Assembly (NCBI RefSeq): GCF_016907975.1
Contig: NZ_JAFBCY010000002.1
Coordinates: 868,001-932,000, forward strand
Reading direction: 5' to 3'
Source: Methylopila capsulata
GTDB lineage: Bacteria; Pseudomonadota; Alphaproteobacteria; Rhizobiales; Methylopilaceae
DNA: 64,000 nucleotides
The notes under the pieces are model-generated. The model saw nothing but the letters and a program-made list of their open reading frames with translations, searched no databases and had not been told where the DNA came from. This document shows positions 35,911-45,048 of this stretch, in pieces; the stretch's first letter is position 1, and every line of letters starts with the position of its first letter. The position numbers were made by a program, and so were the translations under genes.

Positions 35911-36498
35911 ATGACGACGCAACCGCCGAAATCGGCCCCCAAGGCCGTCAATCCCTTCCTTAAGCTCGGGCTCGAGCTCGGGCCGCTCGTGGTGTTCTTC
36001 ATCGCGAACAACCGGACCGACCTGTTCACCGCCACCGCCGCCTTCATGGTCGCGACGGTCGTGTCTCTGGTCCTGTCATGGACGCTGATGCGCCGGCTGC
36101 CGATCATGCCGCTGGTGTCGGGCGCCGTGGTGCTGATCTTCGGCGGGCTGACGCTCTTCCTCCAGGACGAGCTGTTCATCAAGCTGAAGCCGACGATCGT
36201 GAACCTGCTGTTCGCCGGCGCGCTGTTTGCAGGTCTCGCCATGGGCAAGCCGCTGCTCGCCATCGTGTTCGATCAGGCCTTCCGCCTGACGCACGAGGGC
36301 TGGACCAAGCTGACCTGGCGCTGGGCGTTCTTCTTCGTGGTCCTCGCGGTGATCAACGAGGTGGTGTGGCGGACCCAGACGACGGATTTCTGGGTGGCCT
36401 TCAAGGTCTGGGGCGTCATGCCGCTGACCATGGTCTTCGCCGTCGCCCAGACGCCGCTGCTCCAGCGCTACGCCACGACCGACGCGCCGGCGGAATAA
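35911..36498 (+). CDS. yciB: Inner membrane septation protein YciB (IspZ family)
   Basis: A 195-residue protein with five or six transmembrane helices, matching the septation protein A/YciB family. It has the [19 protein letters not shown] opening, [26 protein letters not shown] in the middle, and [38 protein letters not shown] near the end, all conserved in the family. It affects cell-envelope integrity and intracellular septation in enteric bacteria. A terminator follows immediately. Confidence 0.93.
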   Translation: MTTQPPKSAPKAVNPFLKLGLELGPLVVFFIANNRTDLFTATAAFMVATVVSLVLSWTLMRRLPIMPLVSGAVVLIFGGLTLFLQDELFIKLKPTIVNLLFAGALFAGLAMGKPLLAIVFDQAFRLTHEGWTKLTWRWAFFFVVLAVINEVVWRTQTTDFWVAFKVWGVMPLTMVFAVAQTPLLQRYATTDAPAE

Positions 36499-36526
36499 AA
36501 AAGGGCGCCGCAAACGACGCCCTTTT
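36498..36526. terminator. Bidirectional terminator between yciB and opgH
   Basis: Arms AAAAGGGCG and CGCCCTTTT enclose a short loop. The A-run on one side and T-run on the other allow it to end both convergent transcripts. Confidence 0.88.
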
Positions 36527-36544
36527 CGTCTCGATCAGCAGCCC

Positions 36545-38473
36545 TCAGCCCGCCGCCTTCTCCGCAGCGCGGAGCGCCGCCGCTTCGCCGCCGTCCAGGC
36601 GGAATGGCGACATCGGGAGAGCGTAGCGCGCGGCGACGAGGTCGTCGCTGACGGCGCGCACCTCCAACGGCGGGCGCACCTCCTCCGGCGTCGCGCCGAG
36701 GCCCGCGCGGGCGGTGAGCGCGCCGAGCGTCTCCGTCGAGGTTAGCACCGTGAAGGGAATGGCCAGCAGGAAGCTCGCGAGAACCGGCGCCGCCCAGAAC
36801 AGCACGTAGGGGGCGGAGACGGCGAAGGCGACGGTGAGCGCCGCGCCGAACAGGGTGGCCGGCCAGAGCTTGCGCGTCGCCTCGCCCCAGCCGATGCGGT
36901 GAGCGTCGCGGTCCTGCGCCTCCCAGCCGACCGACTTGCCGAAGACGAACAGCACGAACAGGAAGGTCGTGACCGAGAAGCTGATGAGCGGCGCCAGAAG
37001 GAAGCCGAACAGCACCTCGGCCAGCGCGCCGAGAGTGAAGAGCTGCGGCCCGCCGTAGCGGTCCATCTCGTTCCGCTGCAGCGCCACGTCGAGGTAGCCC
37101 ATCAGCTTCGGCGTGAAGGTGATGGTCAGCATCGTCATGAGCAGGCCGATGGAGAGCCCGACGGGGAAGGAGCCGGGCGGGTCGAGCTCGCCGATGACGG
37201 ACGGCGGCATGAAGGCCTGCGCCGCGCCGGCGATCATGAAGCCGATCCAGGCGGGCGCGCCGACATACATCAGGATCGCGAGCAGCAGCTGCACCCGGCT
37301 GATGAGCTTGAGGCCGGGCATGCCGAGCAGCTTCACGTACTGCATGTTGCCCTGGCACCAGCGCAGGTTGCGCCGCATGAACTCCGGCAGCGACGGCGGG
37401 TTGTCCTCCCACGAGCCGCCTTCTTCCGGCAGCACGCAGACCTCGTAACCGGCGCGTCGGACCAGCACCGCCTCGACCTGGTCGTGGCTGAGGATGACCC
37501 CGCCGAGCGGGGGCTTGCCCGACAGCGTCGGCAGTTCGGCGTGATCGCGGAAGGGCGCCACGCGGATCGCGGCGTTGTGGCCCCAGTACGGCCCGCAGTC
37601 GCCGCTCCACCAGGCCGCGCCCATGGTGTAGCTGCGCATGCCGGCGCGCATGCCGAACTGGAAGATGCGCGCGAAGGCCGTGCGGGCGGGAAGCCCGACC
37701 ACGAGGCTCTGCAGGATGCCGAGCTTCGGATTCGCCTGCATGACGCGGACGAGGCGCAGGATGGTCTCGCCGGACATCACGCTGTCGGCGTCGAGCGTGA
37801 TCATCAGCTCGTAGTCGTCGCCGCGCTCCAGCAGGAACTCGCGGATGTTGCCCGCCTTGAAGCCGGCGTTGACGGCGCGGCGGCGGTAGACGACGCGGTC
37901 CGGGTCCGCGAGGCGCGCGCGCCAGGTCTCGATCGTCGCGCGCTCCTCGGCCGCCAGGTCGTCCTGCGTCGAGTCGCTCAGGATGAAGAGGTCGAACGCC
38001 CGGCCCTCGCGGGTGGCGTCGACGCTGCGCAGGATGGCGTCGAGGCGCCGCACGACGCGCTCGGGATTCTCATGGCGGATGCACATGACGATCGCGGTGC
38101 GCGCCGTGATCGGATCGGTCGCGCCGGCGTAGGCCGCGCAGGGGGTCACGATGTCGAGCGGGTCGCGCGCGAGGCGCAGCAGCAGCAGGCCGATCACCCC
38201 GTTCCAGAATCCGATCACGATCCACGGCAGCGAGACGACGAAGCAGACGTACATGACCATCTCGGGGATCGACCAGCCGTCGACCGCCATCACCGTCCAG
38301 AAGGCCCAGCTGAGCCCCACCATCGTGCCCAGCACGAGACCCGCCATCGTCAGCCGTCGGGCGGCGAGCGCGGCGGTCGACTGGGCGCCGGTCGGCGTGG
38401 TCCCCCGGAACAGGCCCCGCAGCCAGGAGGGACGGGAGGCGGCGACCGGGGAGCTGTCGATCGTGGAACTCAT
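36545..38473 (-). CDS. opgH: Glucans biosynthesis glucosyltransferase (MdoH/OpgH)
   Basis: Inner-membrane family 2 glucosyltransferase that makes the beta-glucan backbone of osmoregulated periplasmic glucans from UDP-glucose. The 642-residue form starts MSSTIDSSPVAAS. Two N-terminal helices (about 40-85) precede the cytosolic domain with IVMCIRHENPERV, LILSDST-type FILSDSTQDD, the LDADSVMSGE metal-binding Asp cluster, and the RRNLRWCQGNMQY motif (QxxRW class). Several C-terminal helices form the membrane channel. No opgG or opgD partner is nearby. Confidence 0.94.
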   Translation of the reverse strand: MSSTIDSSPVAASRPSWLRGLFRGTTPTGAQSTAALAARRLTMAGLVLGTMVGLSWAFWTVMAVDGWSIPEMVMYVCFVVSLPWIVIGFWNGVIGLLLLRLARDPLDIVTPCAAYAGATDPITARTAIVMCIRHENPERVVRRLDAILRSVDATREGRAFDLFILSDSTQDDLAAEERATIETWRARLADPDRVVYRRRAVNAGFKAGNIREFLLERGDDYELMITLDADSVMSGETILRLVRVMQANPKLGILQSLVVGLPARTAFARIFQFGMRAGMRSYTMGAAWWSGDCGPYWGHNAAIRVAPFRDHAELPTLSGKPPLGGVILSHDQVEAVLVRRAGYEVCVLPEEGGSWEDNPPSLPEFMRRNLRWCQGNMQYVKLLGMPGLKLISRVQLLLAILMYVGAPAWIGFMIAGAAQAFMPPSVIGELDPPGSFPVGLSIGLLMTMLTITFTPKLMGYLDVALQRNEMDRYGGPQLFTLGALAEVLFGFLLAPLISFSVTTFLFVLFVFGKSVGWEAQDRDAHRIGWGEATRKLWPATLFGAALTVAFAVSAPYVLFWAAPVLASFLLAIPFTVLTSTETLGALTARAGLGATPEEVRPPLEVRAVSDDLVAARYALPMSPFRLDGGEAAALRAAEKAAG

Positions 38474-38594
38474 CTGACGCTTTCGATGGCGAGGACGCGG
38501 CGGCGGGCTGGTCGTTCGCGCGCAGCCGGATATAACCTCCGTCGCGGGCGAGCGTCCGCATCCTCTGGAACGAACTGGCGGGCAATTAGGGTCG

Positions 38595-39599
38595 ATGCGG
38601 CGAGCCGACAACTCCCCCGCCGCGGACCGGCCGAGAGCGCTGTGGTATCTCGGCGACAGCCGGATCGAGATTCGCGAAGCCGCAGCGCCGCCTCCCCCGC
38701 GTAGCGGAGAGGCGCTGGTGCGCGCAAGCTTCTCCGGCGTCAGCCGCGGCACCGAGCGACTGGTTTTCCAGGGCCGCGTGCCCGAAAGCGAATGGGAGAG
38801 GATGCGCGCCCCGCGCCAGGAGGGCGGCTTTCCCGGTCCGGTGAAGTACGGCTACTGCGCGGTCGGGGCGGTGCTCGAGGGCCCGTCGGACCTGATCGGC
38901 CGGGCGGTGTTTTGCCTGAACCCCCACGAAAGTCTGTTCCTCGCGCCGGTCGGGATGCTCACGCCCTTGCCCGCCGCGCTGCCGCCGAAGCGCGCGACCT
39001 TGGCGGCCAACATGGAGACGGCGCTGAACGCCCTCTGGGATTCCGGCGCGGGCCCCTGCGACCGGATCGTGGTGGTGGGCGCAGGCGTGGTCGGCCTGCT
39101 GGTCGCCGCCCTCGCCGCGCGGCTGCCGGGGGCCGAGGTCACGGCGGTGGACGTCGACCCCAGGCGCCGGCCCGTCGCGGAGGCGCTCGGAGCCCGATTT
39201 GCGACGCCGAACGACGCGCCGGGCGAGGCCGACGTCGTGCTCCACGCCAGCGCGACCGCCGCCGGCCTCAACCTCGCGCTGTCGCTCGCCGGCGACGAGG
39301 CGACCGTGGTGGAGATGAGCTGGCACGGCGCGGGCGAGACGCCGGTCGCGCTCGGCGGCGCATTCCATGTGCGGCGGCTGAAGCTGGTCTCCTCGCAGGT
39401 GGGTCAGGTCTCGCCGGGGCGGCGGCCGCGCTGGAGCCACGCGCGCCGGCTGGCTGCGGCGTTGGAGCTGCTTGCGCACGATGAGCGGTTCGACCTCCTG
39501 ATCGGCCGCGAGATCGCGTTCGAGGACGCGCCCCGGCTGCTGCCGGACATCTTCGCGCCCGGCGCGGACGCCCTCGGCGTCGCGCTGGCTTACGCCTGA
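38595..39599 (+). CDS. BchC-like medium-chain dehydrogenase of the pterin-like operon
   Basis: A 334-residue medium-chain dehydrogenase/reductase. It has FSGVSRGTERLVFQGRVP and FPGPVKYGYCAVG, motifs shared with the BchC-like group, and a Rossmann dinucleotide site VVVGAGVVGLLVAALAA. The usual GHE zinc-site motif is replaced by YGY, so catalytic zinc may be absent. It is the first gene of an operon with a tetrahydropterin-synthase homologue, a glycosyltransferase and a methyltransferase, with tight spacing or overlaps. A redox step on the product of that pathway is inferred; photosynthesis genes are absent, so a bacteriochlorophyll role is unlikely. Confidence 0.82.
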   Translation: MRRADNSPAADRPRALWYLGDSRIEIREAAAPPPPRSGEALVRASFSGVSRGTERLVFQGRVPESEWERMRAPRQEGGFPGPVKYGYCAVGAVLEGPSDLIGRAVFCLNPHESLFLAPVGMLTPLPAALPPKRATLAANMETALNALWDSGAGPCDRIVVVGAGVVGLLVAALAARLPGAEVTAVDVDPRRRPVAEALGARFATPNDAPGEADVVLHASATAAGLNLALSLAGDEATVVEMSWHGAGETPVALGGAFHVRRLKLVSSQVGQVSPGRRPRWSHARRLAAALELLAHDERFDLLIGREIAFEDAPRLLPDIFAPGADALGVALAYA

Positions 39600-39621
39600 C
39601 CCCGCTTCTGGAGCGCCCCGC

Positions 39622-40023
39622 ATGTACGCCGTCGAAGTCCGCGACCACATCATGATCGCCCACAGCCTGAAGGGCGAGACCTTCGGCCCCGCCCAGGCGC
39701 TGCACGGGGCGACCTTCGTGGTCGACGTCGCCTTCTTCCGCGAGGAGCTCGACGCCGACGACATCGTGGTCGACATCGGCCGGGCGACGGACGCGCTGAA
39801 GGCCGCGCTCGCGCCGATCAACTACGCCAACCTCGACGAAACGCTGCCGGGCAAGCGCACCACCACGGAGTTTCTGGCGAAGCACATCTTCGACGCCATG
39901 GCGGAGGCTGCGCGGACCGGCGCGCTCGGGCCGAACGCCGCCGGCCTGACCCGTATCCGCGTCACGCTGAACGAGAGCCACGTGGCCCGCGCCTGGTACG
40001 AAGGCGCGCTCGGCCATGGCTGA
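39622..40023 (+). CDS. 6-pyruvoyl-tetrahydropterin synthase/QueD family protein with altered active site
   Basis: A 133-residue protein of the PTPS/QueD (T-fold) family. It keeps H14 (AHSL) and H28 (LHG) of the zinc site and E118 in TLNESH, but the third zinc ligand of the usual HGH is Ala (A30), the catalytic Cys position four residues before H28 is Ala (A24), and the usual LDHxxLN block reads INYANLD. A canonical 6-pyruvoyl or 6-carboxy-tetrahydropterin synthase reaction is therefore doubtful. It may bind a pterin or a related substrate and perform another reaction. Its stop overlaps the glycosyltransferase start by 8 bases. Confidence 0.85.
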   Translation: MYAVEVRDHIMIAHSLKGETFGPAQALHGATFVVDVAFFREELDADDIVVDIGRATDALKAALAPINYANLDETLPGKRTTTEFLAKHIFDAMAEAARTGALGPNAAGLTRIRVTLNESHVARAWYEGALGHG

Positions 40024-41062
40024 CATCGTCCTCGCGGTTCCGGGCGATCTGCAGATCCGCACCGGCGGTTACGTCTACGACTCCCATGTGCTGGCGGAAC
40101 TCGCCGGTCGGCGGCGGGGCGCGGTCGCGCTCGGCCTGCCGGCTGCGCTTCCCTTCGGCACGGACGGCGATCTCACGGAGGCCCTGCGCCGCCTGGCGGC
40201 CGTGCCGAAGGAGTCGGCGCTGTTCGTGGACGGGCTCGCCTACGCCGTGCTGCCGCCGGAACGCATCCGCGCGCTCGGCCGGCCGGTGATCGCGCTCTGT
40301 CACCACCCGCTGGCGCTCGAGGGCAATCTGGCGTTCAACGTCGCGGCCCGGCTCGAAGCGTCCGAGCGCGCTGCGCTGACCGCCGTGGCCCATGTCGTCG
40401 CGACCAGCGAGACCACAGCCGCGACCCTGCGCGAGCGCTTCGGCGTCTCGCCCGAGAGACTTTCGGTCGCCGAGCCCGGCGTCGCCCCAGCGGAGCGCGC
40501 GCGCGGAGCGGACAACGGGCCGCCGACGCTGCTCACGGTCGCGACCGTCACCCCCCGCAAGAACCACATCGCCGTCGCCCGCGCGCTCGCGCGCATGACC
40601 GATCTCGACTGGCGTTGGCGGATCGCCGGGAGCGTCGCGCGGGACGCCGCGACGGTCGAGGCGCTGACGGCCGAGATCGCGGCCGCCGGGATCGGCCACC
40701 GCGTCGAGCTGCTGGGCGAGCTGTCGCATGAGGCGATCGAGCAGGAGTACGCGGGCGCGGACGTCTTCGTGCTGGCCTCGCGCTACGAGGGCTACGGCAT
40801 GGCCTACACCGAAGCGCTGGCGCGCGGCCTGCCGGTGATCGCCGGCCGCGGCGGGGCCTCGGAGACGACCGTGCCGGCGGACGCCGGCGCGATCGTCGAT
40901 CCCGAGGACGTGGCGGGCCTCGAGGCCGCGCTCCGCCGGCTCGTCGGCGACGCCGATGCGCGCGGGGCCGCCGCCGACGCGGCCTGGGCCCATGCCGAGC
41001 GCCTGCCGCGCTGGTCGGATACGGCGGACGTGTTCGAGCGCGTCGCGGCGCTCGTGCGATGA
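40016..41062 (+). CDS. Family 4 glycosyltransferase of the pterin-like operon
   Basis: A 348-residue GT-B fold glycosyltransferase. The C-terminal nucleotide-sugar domain has TVTPRKNHIAVARAL, the EYAGADVFVLASRYEGYGMAYTEALARGLPVIAGRGG block with the E-x7-E motif typical of GT4, and a closing PEDVAGLEAALRRLV. The acceptor is unknown. Overlaps with both neighbours (8 bases upstream, 4 bases downstream) imply that it works with the PTPS-like protein and the methyltransferase, for instance by glycosylating a pterin-like molecule. Confidence 0.88.
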   Translation: MADIVLAVPGDLQIRTGGYVYDSHVLAELAGRRRGAVALGLPAALPFGTDGDLTEALRRLAAVPKESALFVDGLAYAVLPPERIRALGRPVIALCHHPLALEGNLAFNVAARLEASERAALTAVAHVVATSETTAATLRERFGVSPERLSVAEPGVAPAERARGADNGPPTLLTVATVTPRKNHIAVARALARMTDLDWRWRIAGSVARDAATVEALTAEIAAAGIGHRVELLGELSHEAIEQEYAGADVFVLASRYEGYGMAYTEALARGLPVIAGRGGASETTVPADAGAIVDPEDVAGLEAALRRLVGDADARGAAADAAWAHAERLPRWSDTADVFERVAALVR

Positions 41063-41904
41063 GCGGCTTCGATCCCGCCTGGCTCGACCTGCGCGAGCCC
41101 GCCGACCATGCCGCCCGCTCGGCCGAGGTTCTGGCGGCCGTCGCCTCGGATTTCGCTGGCTCGGAGGAGGTCGTCGTCGCCGATCTCGGCTGCGGATCCG
41201 GCTCGACGCTGCGCGCGGTCGCGCCACATCTGGGGCCGCGGCAGCGCTGGCGGCTGATCGATCACGACCCCGCCCTGCTGGCGCACGCCCGCGCCCGGCT
41301 GTCCGCCTGGGCGGACGCGGCGACGGACGACGGCGGCGTGCTGCGCCTGGTCCGTGAGGGACAGGAGATCGCGGTCGAGACCTTCGCTCTCGATCTCTCC
41401 ACCGACCCGCTGCCGGAGGCCGCGCGCTCCGCCGACCTCGTCACGGCGTCCGCCCTGTTCGATCTGGTCGGCGAGGACTGGCTCCGAGGGTTCGTCGACG
41501 CGCTGGCTGCGGCGCGACGGCCGCTCTACGCCGCGCTGAGCTATGACGGCGCAACGCGGTTCACGCCCGCGCATCCGAGCGACCTCGCCGTCGTCGCGGC
41601 CTTCAATCGCCACCAGCAGACCGACAAGGGTTTCGGGCCGGGGCTCGGGCCCGCCGCCGCCGAGACGCTGACGCGGCTTTTGCAGGCGCAGGGGCGGCAA
41701 ACCGTGGCCGCGGCGAGCCCGTGGCGGCTCGGCTGGGCCGAGACCGAGCTCACGAGTGAGCTTGTGGCGGGCATGGCCCGCGCGGTCGCCGAACGTCCCG
41801 ACGCGCCGGCCGGCCTCGATGGATGGCTCGCGTTCCGGACCGAGTTCGCGGGCGTCCGCGCTGAGGTCGGACACCTCGACCTCTACGCACGGCCGCCTCG
41901 GTGA
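41059..41904 (+). CDS. Class I SAM-dependent methyltransferase of the pterin-like operon
   Basis: A 281-residue methyltransferase with a Rossmann-type SAM site: motif I VVVADLGCGSGSTLRAVAP, the acidic RLIDHDPALL after strand 2, and motif II-like SADLVTASALFDLVGEDWL. The N-terminus SGFDPAWLDLREPADHAARS is a common start for this group. The ATGA overlap with the glycosyltransferase gene indicates coupled translation. The substrate is inferred to be the product or intermediate of the same operon. Confidence 0.87.
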   Translation: MSGFDPAWLDLREPADHAARSAEVLAAVASDFAGSEEVVVADLGCGSGSTLRAVAPHLGPRQRWRLIDHDPALLAHARARLSAWADAATDDGGVLRLVREGQEIAVETFALDLSTDPLPEAARSADLVTASALFDLVGEDWLRGFVDALAAARRPLYAALSYDGATRFTPAHPSDLAVVAAFNRHQQTDKGFGPGLGPAAAETLTRLLQAQGRQTVAAASPWRLGWAETELTSELVAGMARAVAERPDAPAGLDGWLAFRTEFAGVRAEVGHLDLYARPPR

Positions 41905-42021
41905 GGGCGATCAGCGAAGTCGCCGGGCGGCGGCCGTGTGAGGCTCTCAGACAAAAGCCTGATCGTTGAAGTTGGAGCGCCTACAGTCCCGAAAGTTCAC
42001 CGTCGCCGAGCCGCGCTCTCT

Positions 42022-42044
42022 CCCCTCCCCCTTGCGGGGAGGGG
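42022..42044. terminator. CCCCTCCCC palindrome between convergent genes
   Basis: Arms CCCCTCCCC and GGGGAGGGG with loop CTTGC lie between the methyltransferase gene and lemA. It can fold into a strong hairpin but lacks a clear T-run. Similar CTCCCC-type palindromes are scattered through many Hyphomicrobiales genomes, so it may be a small dispersed repeat as much as a terminator. Confidence 0.5.
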
Positions 42045-42082
42045 GACAAAAGTGGGCGCGTCTGTTTGAAACGATCAGCCGC

Positions 42083-42685
42083 TCAGAACGACACCTTCGG
42101 CGGCGCCTGGTTTTCCGGCGTCGCGGTGAAGGCCGCCATGGGCTTGGCGTCGGGATAGAGCCAGCCGGCGATCCAGCGGCCGGGCACGGTGCGCAACTCG
42201 GTGTTGTAGGCCTGGACGGACTCGATGTAGTCGCGCCGCGCGACGGCGATGCGGTTCTCGGTGCCTTCAAGCTGGGATTGCAGCGCGAGGAAGTTCTGGT
42301 TGGATTTGAGGTCGGGGTAGCGCTCGGACACCGCGAGCAGCCGGCCGAGGGCGCCCGACAGCTGGGCCTGCGCGTCCTGGAAGGCTTTCACGGCCGCGGG
42401 ATCGGTGAGCTTGCTGGCGTCGATCGTGACCTGCGTCGCCTTGGCGCGCGCCTCGACGACCGCGGTCAGCACCTCCTGCTCCTGCCGCGCGAAACCCTTC
42501 ACTGTCTCCACGAGATTGGGAATCAGATCGGCGCGGCGCTGGTACTGGTTCTGCACCTCGCTCCAGCTGGCCTTGGCCTTCTCCTCGAGCGTCGGCACAT
42601 TGTTCACGCCGCAGCCGACGAGCGTGACGGCGAGCGCGAGAACGGCGGCGGCGCGGCCGATGGCGGCGACAAGCGTGCGGGCCAT
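42083..42685 (-). CDS. LemA family lipoprotein
   Basis: A 200-residue LemA family protein. The signal ends in LVGCGVNN, a lipobox, so it should be a lipoprotein. The conserved core is present: VPTLEEKAKASWSEVQNQYQRRADLIPNLVETVKGF, followed by VVEARAKATQ and SERYPDLKSNQNFLALQSQLEGTENRIAVARRDYIESVQAYN. It is mostly helical. LemA proteins are of uncertain function and often sit beside TPM-domain proteins; none is seen here. Confidence 0.93.
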   Translation of the reverse strand: MARTLVAAIGRAAAVLALAVTLVGCGVNNVPTLEEKAKASWSEVQNQYQRRADLIPNLVETVKGFARQEQEVLTAVVEARAKATQVTIDASKLTDPAAVKAFQDAQAQLSGALGRLLAVSERYPDLKSNQNFLALQSQLEGTENRIAVARRDYIESVQAYNTELRTVPGRWIAGWLYPDAKPMAAFTATPENQAPPKVSF

Positions 42686-42798
42686 CGCGGGCTCCTTCGA
42701 ATGTGGGTCCTGCGAGCACGAAGTCGCGACGGCGCGGCCCGAGTCAAGCCGGCGTACGACGGCGAACGCCGAGGAGGTGTTTGGGTATGGATCGATGG

Positions 42799-42993
42799 TC
42801 AGGCGGAAACGTCGAGCGTCGTTCCCACGCCGGCTTCGGTCAGCGCCTTGCTGTCTGCGGCCGTCTGCGCGACGAGGTCGGCCATCGCCTGCTGCTGCTC
42901 GTTCGCGATCTTGAGCGCGGCAACGGTGAAGCCGTCCCGGGTCTGCTGCGCCTGAGTGGCCACGGCGCCCGCCGCTAGCGAACCGATGTCCAT
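42799..42993 (-). CDS. YjfB family putative motility protein
   Basis: A 64-residue protein of the YjfB family, annotated in other genomes as a putative motility protein. It starts MDIGSLAAGAVATQ and is helical with a Gln-rich core (ANEQQQAMADLVAQ), ending VGTTLDVSA. The ATG at 42993 is preceded by GGGGAG on the minus strand and is preferred over an upstream in-frame start. The molecular function is unknown. It stands alone between lemA and hbd. Confidence 0.75.
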   Translation of the reverse strand: MDIGSLAAGAVATQAQQTRDGFTVAALKIANEQQQAMADLVAQTAADSKALTEAGVGTTLDVSA

Positions 42994-43074
42994 GGGCGAT
43001 CTCCCCGCATGGTGCAAAAATCCACCATGGCGGAGCGGCTTTAACGAGCGATTAAACCGCCCGGGACAGATCGG

Positions 43075-43956
43075 TCAGCGCGTCGGGACCGGGTGTTCGC
43101 CGCGGTAGTCGTAGAAGCCGCGCTGGGTCTTGCGGCCGAGCCAGCCCGCTTCGACGTACTTCACAAGCAGCGGGCACGGGCGGTACTTCGAGTCCGCCAG
43201 GCCCTCGTAGAGCACCTGCATGATGGACAGGCAGGTGTCGAGGCCGATGAAGTCCGCGAGCTGCAGCGGCCCCATGGGGTGGTTGGCGCCGAGCTTCATG
43301 GCGGTGTCGATGGCGTCGACCGAGCCCACGCCCTCGTACAGCGTGTAGATCGCCTCGTTGATCATCGGCAGCAGGATGCGGTTGACCATGAAGGCGGGGA
43401 AGTCCTCGGAGACCGCGACGGTCTTACCGAGCCGGTCGATCAGCGCCTTGGAGCTTTCGAAGGTCTCGTCTTCGGTGGCGATGCCGCGGATCAGCTCCAC
43501 GAGCTGCATCAACGGCACCGGATTCATGAAATGAATGCCGATGAACCGCTCCGGCCGATCGGTCGAGGCGGCGAGCCGCGTGATCGAGATCGACGAGGTG
43601 TTGCTCGCCACCATCGTGCCCGGCTGCAGCTGCGGGCAGAGCTCCGAAAAGATCTTGCGCTTGACCTGCTCGTCCTCGGTCGCGGCTTCGATCACGAGAT
43701 CGCAGTCGGCGAGGCCGGCGTAGCTGTCGACCGGCCGGATGCGCGACAGGCCCTCGGTCCGCTCGGTCTCCGCGATGGCGCCCTTGGCGACCTGGCGCTG
43801 CATGTTGCCGTCGATGCGGCCGATCGCGGCCGCCAGCCGGTCGGACGAGATGTCGTTGAAGGCGACGTCCAGTCCGGCGAGCGCGCAGACGTGAGCGATG
43901 CCGCTGCCCATCTGGCCTGCGCCGATCACGCCGATCTTGCGAATGTCCACCGCCAT
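43075..43956 (-). CDS. hbd: 3-hydroxybutyryl-CoA dehydrogenase
   Basis: NAD(P)-dependent dehydrogenase that interconverts acetoacetyl-CoA and 3-hydroxybutyryl-CoA. The 293-residue protein has the Rossmann motif [16 protein letters not shown], the substrate-site segment [25 protein letters not shown] with the catalytic His, and [12 protein letters not shown]. The ATG at 43956 matches homologue starts; 27 upstream in-frame residues are not conserved. It sits after etfA on the same strand, as in other Hyphomicrobiales, linking it to fatty-acid or C4-acyl oxidation and possibly PHB turnover (see phaZ). Confidence 0.95.
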   Translation of the reverse strand: MAVDIRKIGVIGAGQMGSGIAHVCALAGLDVAFNDISSDRLAAAIGRIDGNMQRQVAKGAIAETERTEGLSRIRPVDSYAGLADCDLVIEAATEDEQVKRKIFSELCPQLQPGTMVASNTSSISITRLAASTDRPERFIGIHFMNPVPLMQLVELIRGIATEDETFESSKALIDRLGKTVAVSEDFPAFMVNRILLPMINEAIYTLYEGVGSVDAIDTAMKLGANHPMGPLQLADFIGLDTCLSIMQVLYEGLADSKYRPCPLLVKYVEAGWLGRKTQRGFYDYRGEHPVPTR

Positions 43957-44104
43957 CGAACCTGCCTGGCCAGTCTGCTGCGCCGCCGCCCCGGGAGAGG
44001 CACTGTCGCGGCGGACTATAATTGGTGCGCCGCACAATGCCAGCGCCGCACGCTCATTTTAAGCAGAATGGCGCGCCGGCGACCATCGCCTGCGCGCCAA
44101 AGCG

Positions 44105-45046
44105 TCATTTCGACTTGGCGAGTTCCGCCTGAAGCTCCGGCGCCGCGACGAACAGGTCCGCGACGAGGCCGTAGTCCGCGACCTGGAAGATTGGCGCCTC
44201 GTCGTCCTTGTTGATCGCGACGATGACCTTCGAGTCCTTCATGCCGGCGAGATGCTGGATCGCGCCGGAGATGCCGAGGGCGACGTAGAGGTCCGGCGCC
44301 ACGATCTTGCCGGTCTGTCCGACCTGCTGGTCGTTCGGGGCGTAGCCGGCGTCGACCGCGGCGCGGCTCGCGCCGATCGCGGCCCCGAAGGCGTCGGCCA
44401 GCGGCTCGATCACCTGCTCGAACTTCTCCTTGGAGCCAAGCGCGCGGCCGCCGGAGACGATGATCTTGGCGGAGCCGAGCTCCGGTCGGTCGGACTGGGT
44501 GAGGTCCTCGCCGACGAAGCTCGACAGCGCCGGGTCGGAGGCCGCGGCGACATCCTCGATCGCGGCGGAGCCGCCCTCGCCGGTCGCGGCGAAGGCCGCC
44601 GTGCGCACCGTGATGACCTTCTTCGGGTCCGAGCTCGTCACCGTCTGCAGCGCGTTGCCGGCGTAGATCGGCCGCTCGAAGGTGTCCGGGCTTTCGACCT
44701 TCACGATGTCGGAGATCTGCATGACGTCGAGCTTGGCGGCGACGCGGGGCAGCACGTTCTTGCCCGTGGTGGACGACGAGGCGACCAGCGCGTCGTAGTT
44801 CGCCATCAGGCCGACGATGAGCTCCGCGAAGGGCTCGGCCAGGCCGTGGGCGTAGATCTCGGCGCTCGCGACGAGCACCTTCTCGACGCCGTCGAGCTTG
44901 GCCGCGGCTTCGGCCGCGCCCTTCGGCGACTGGCCGGCGACGAGCACGTGCACCGGAGCGCCAAGCGCCTTGGCGGCGGTGAGCGCCTTGGCCGTGGCGT
45001 CGCCGAGGCTGTCTTCGTGGTGGTCGGCGAGAAGCAGGGTCGCCAT
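44105..45046 (-). CDS. etfA: Electron transfer flavoprotein subunit alpha
   Basis: A 313-residue FAD-binding subunit of ETF, which carries electrons from acyl-CoA and other dehydrogenases to ETF-ubiquinone oxidoreductase. The C-terminal FAD domain is complete: [68 protein letters not shown] is the usual block, seen here from about residue 195. It begins 2 bases after etfB ends, so the two are co-translated. Confidence 0.96.
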   Translation of the reverse strand: MATLLLADHHEDSLGDATAKALTAAKALGAPVHVLVAGQSPKGAAEAAAKLDGVEKVLVASAEIYAHGLAEPFAELIVGLMANYDALVASSSTTGKNVLPRVAAKLDVMQISDIVKVESPDTFERPIYAGNALQTVTSSDPKKVITVRTAAFAATGEGGSAAIEDVAAASDPALSSFVGEDLTQSDRPELGSAKIIVSGGRALGSKEKFEQVIEPLADAFGAAIGASRAAVDAGYAPNDQQVGQTGKIVAPDLYVALGISGAIQHLAGMKDSKVIVAINKDDEAPIFQVADYGLVADLFVAAPELQAELAKSK

Positions 45047-45048
45047 GA

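Noticed and set aside
38595-39599. A bacteriochlorophyll biosynthesis dehydrogenase (BchC)
   Set aside because: Motifs are related, but no other photosynthesis gene is present and the operon context is a PTPS homologue, a glycosyltransferase and a methyltransferase.
41059-41904. The methyltransferase as MetW partner of metX
   Set aside because: It is 5 kb away, coupled by overlap to a glycosyltransferase gene, and lacks the overall length and context of MetW.
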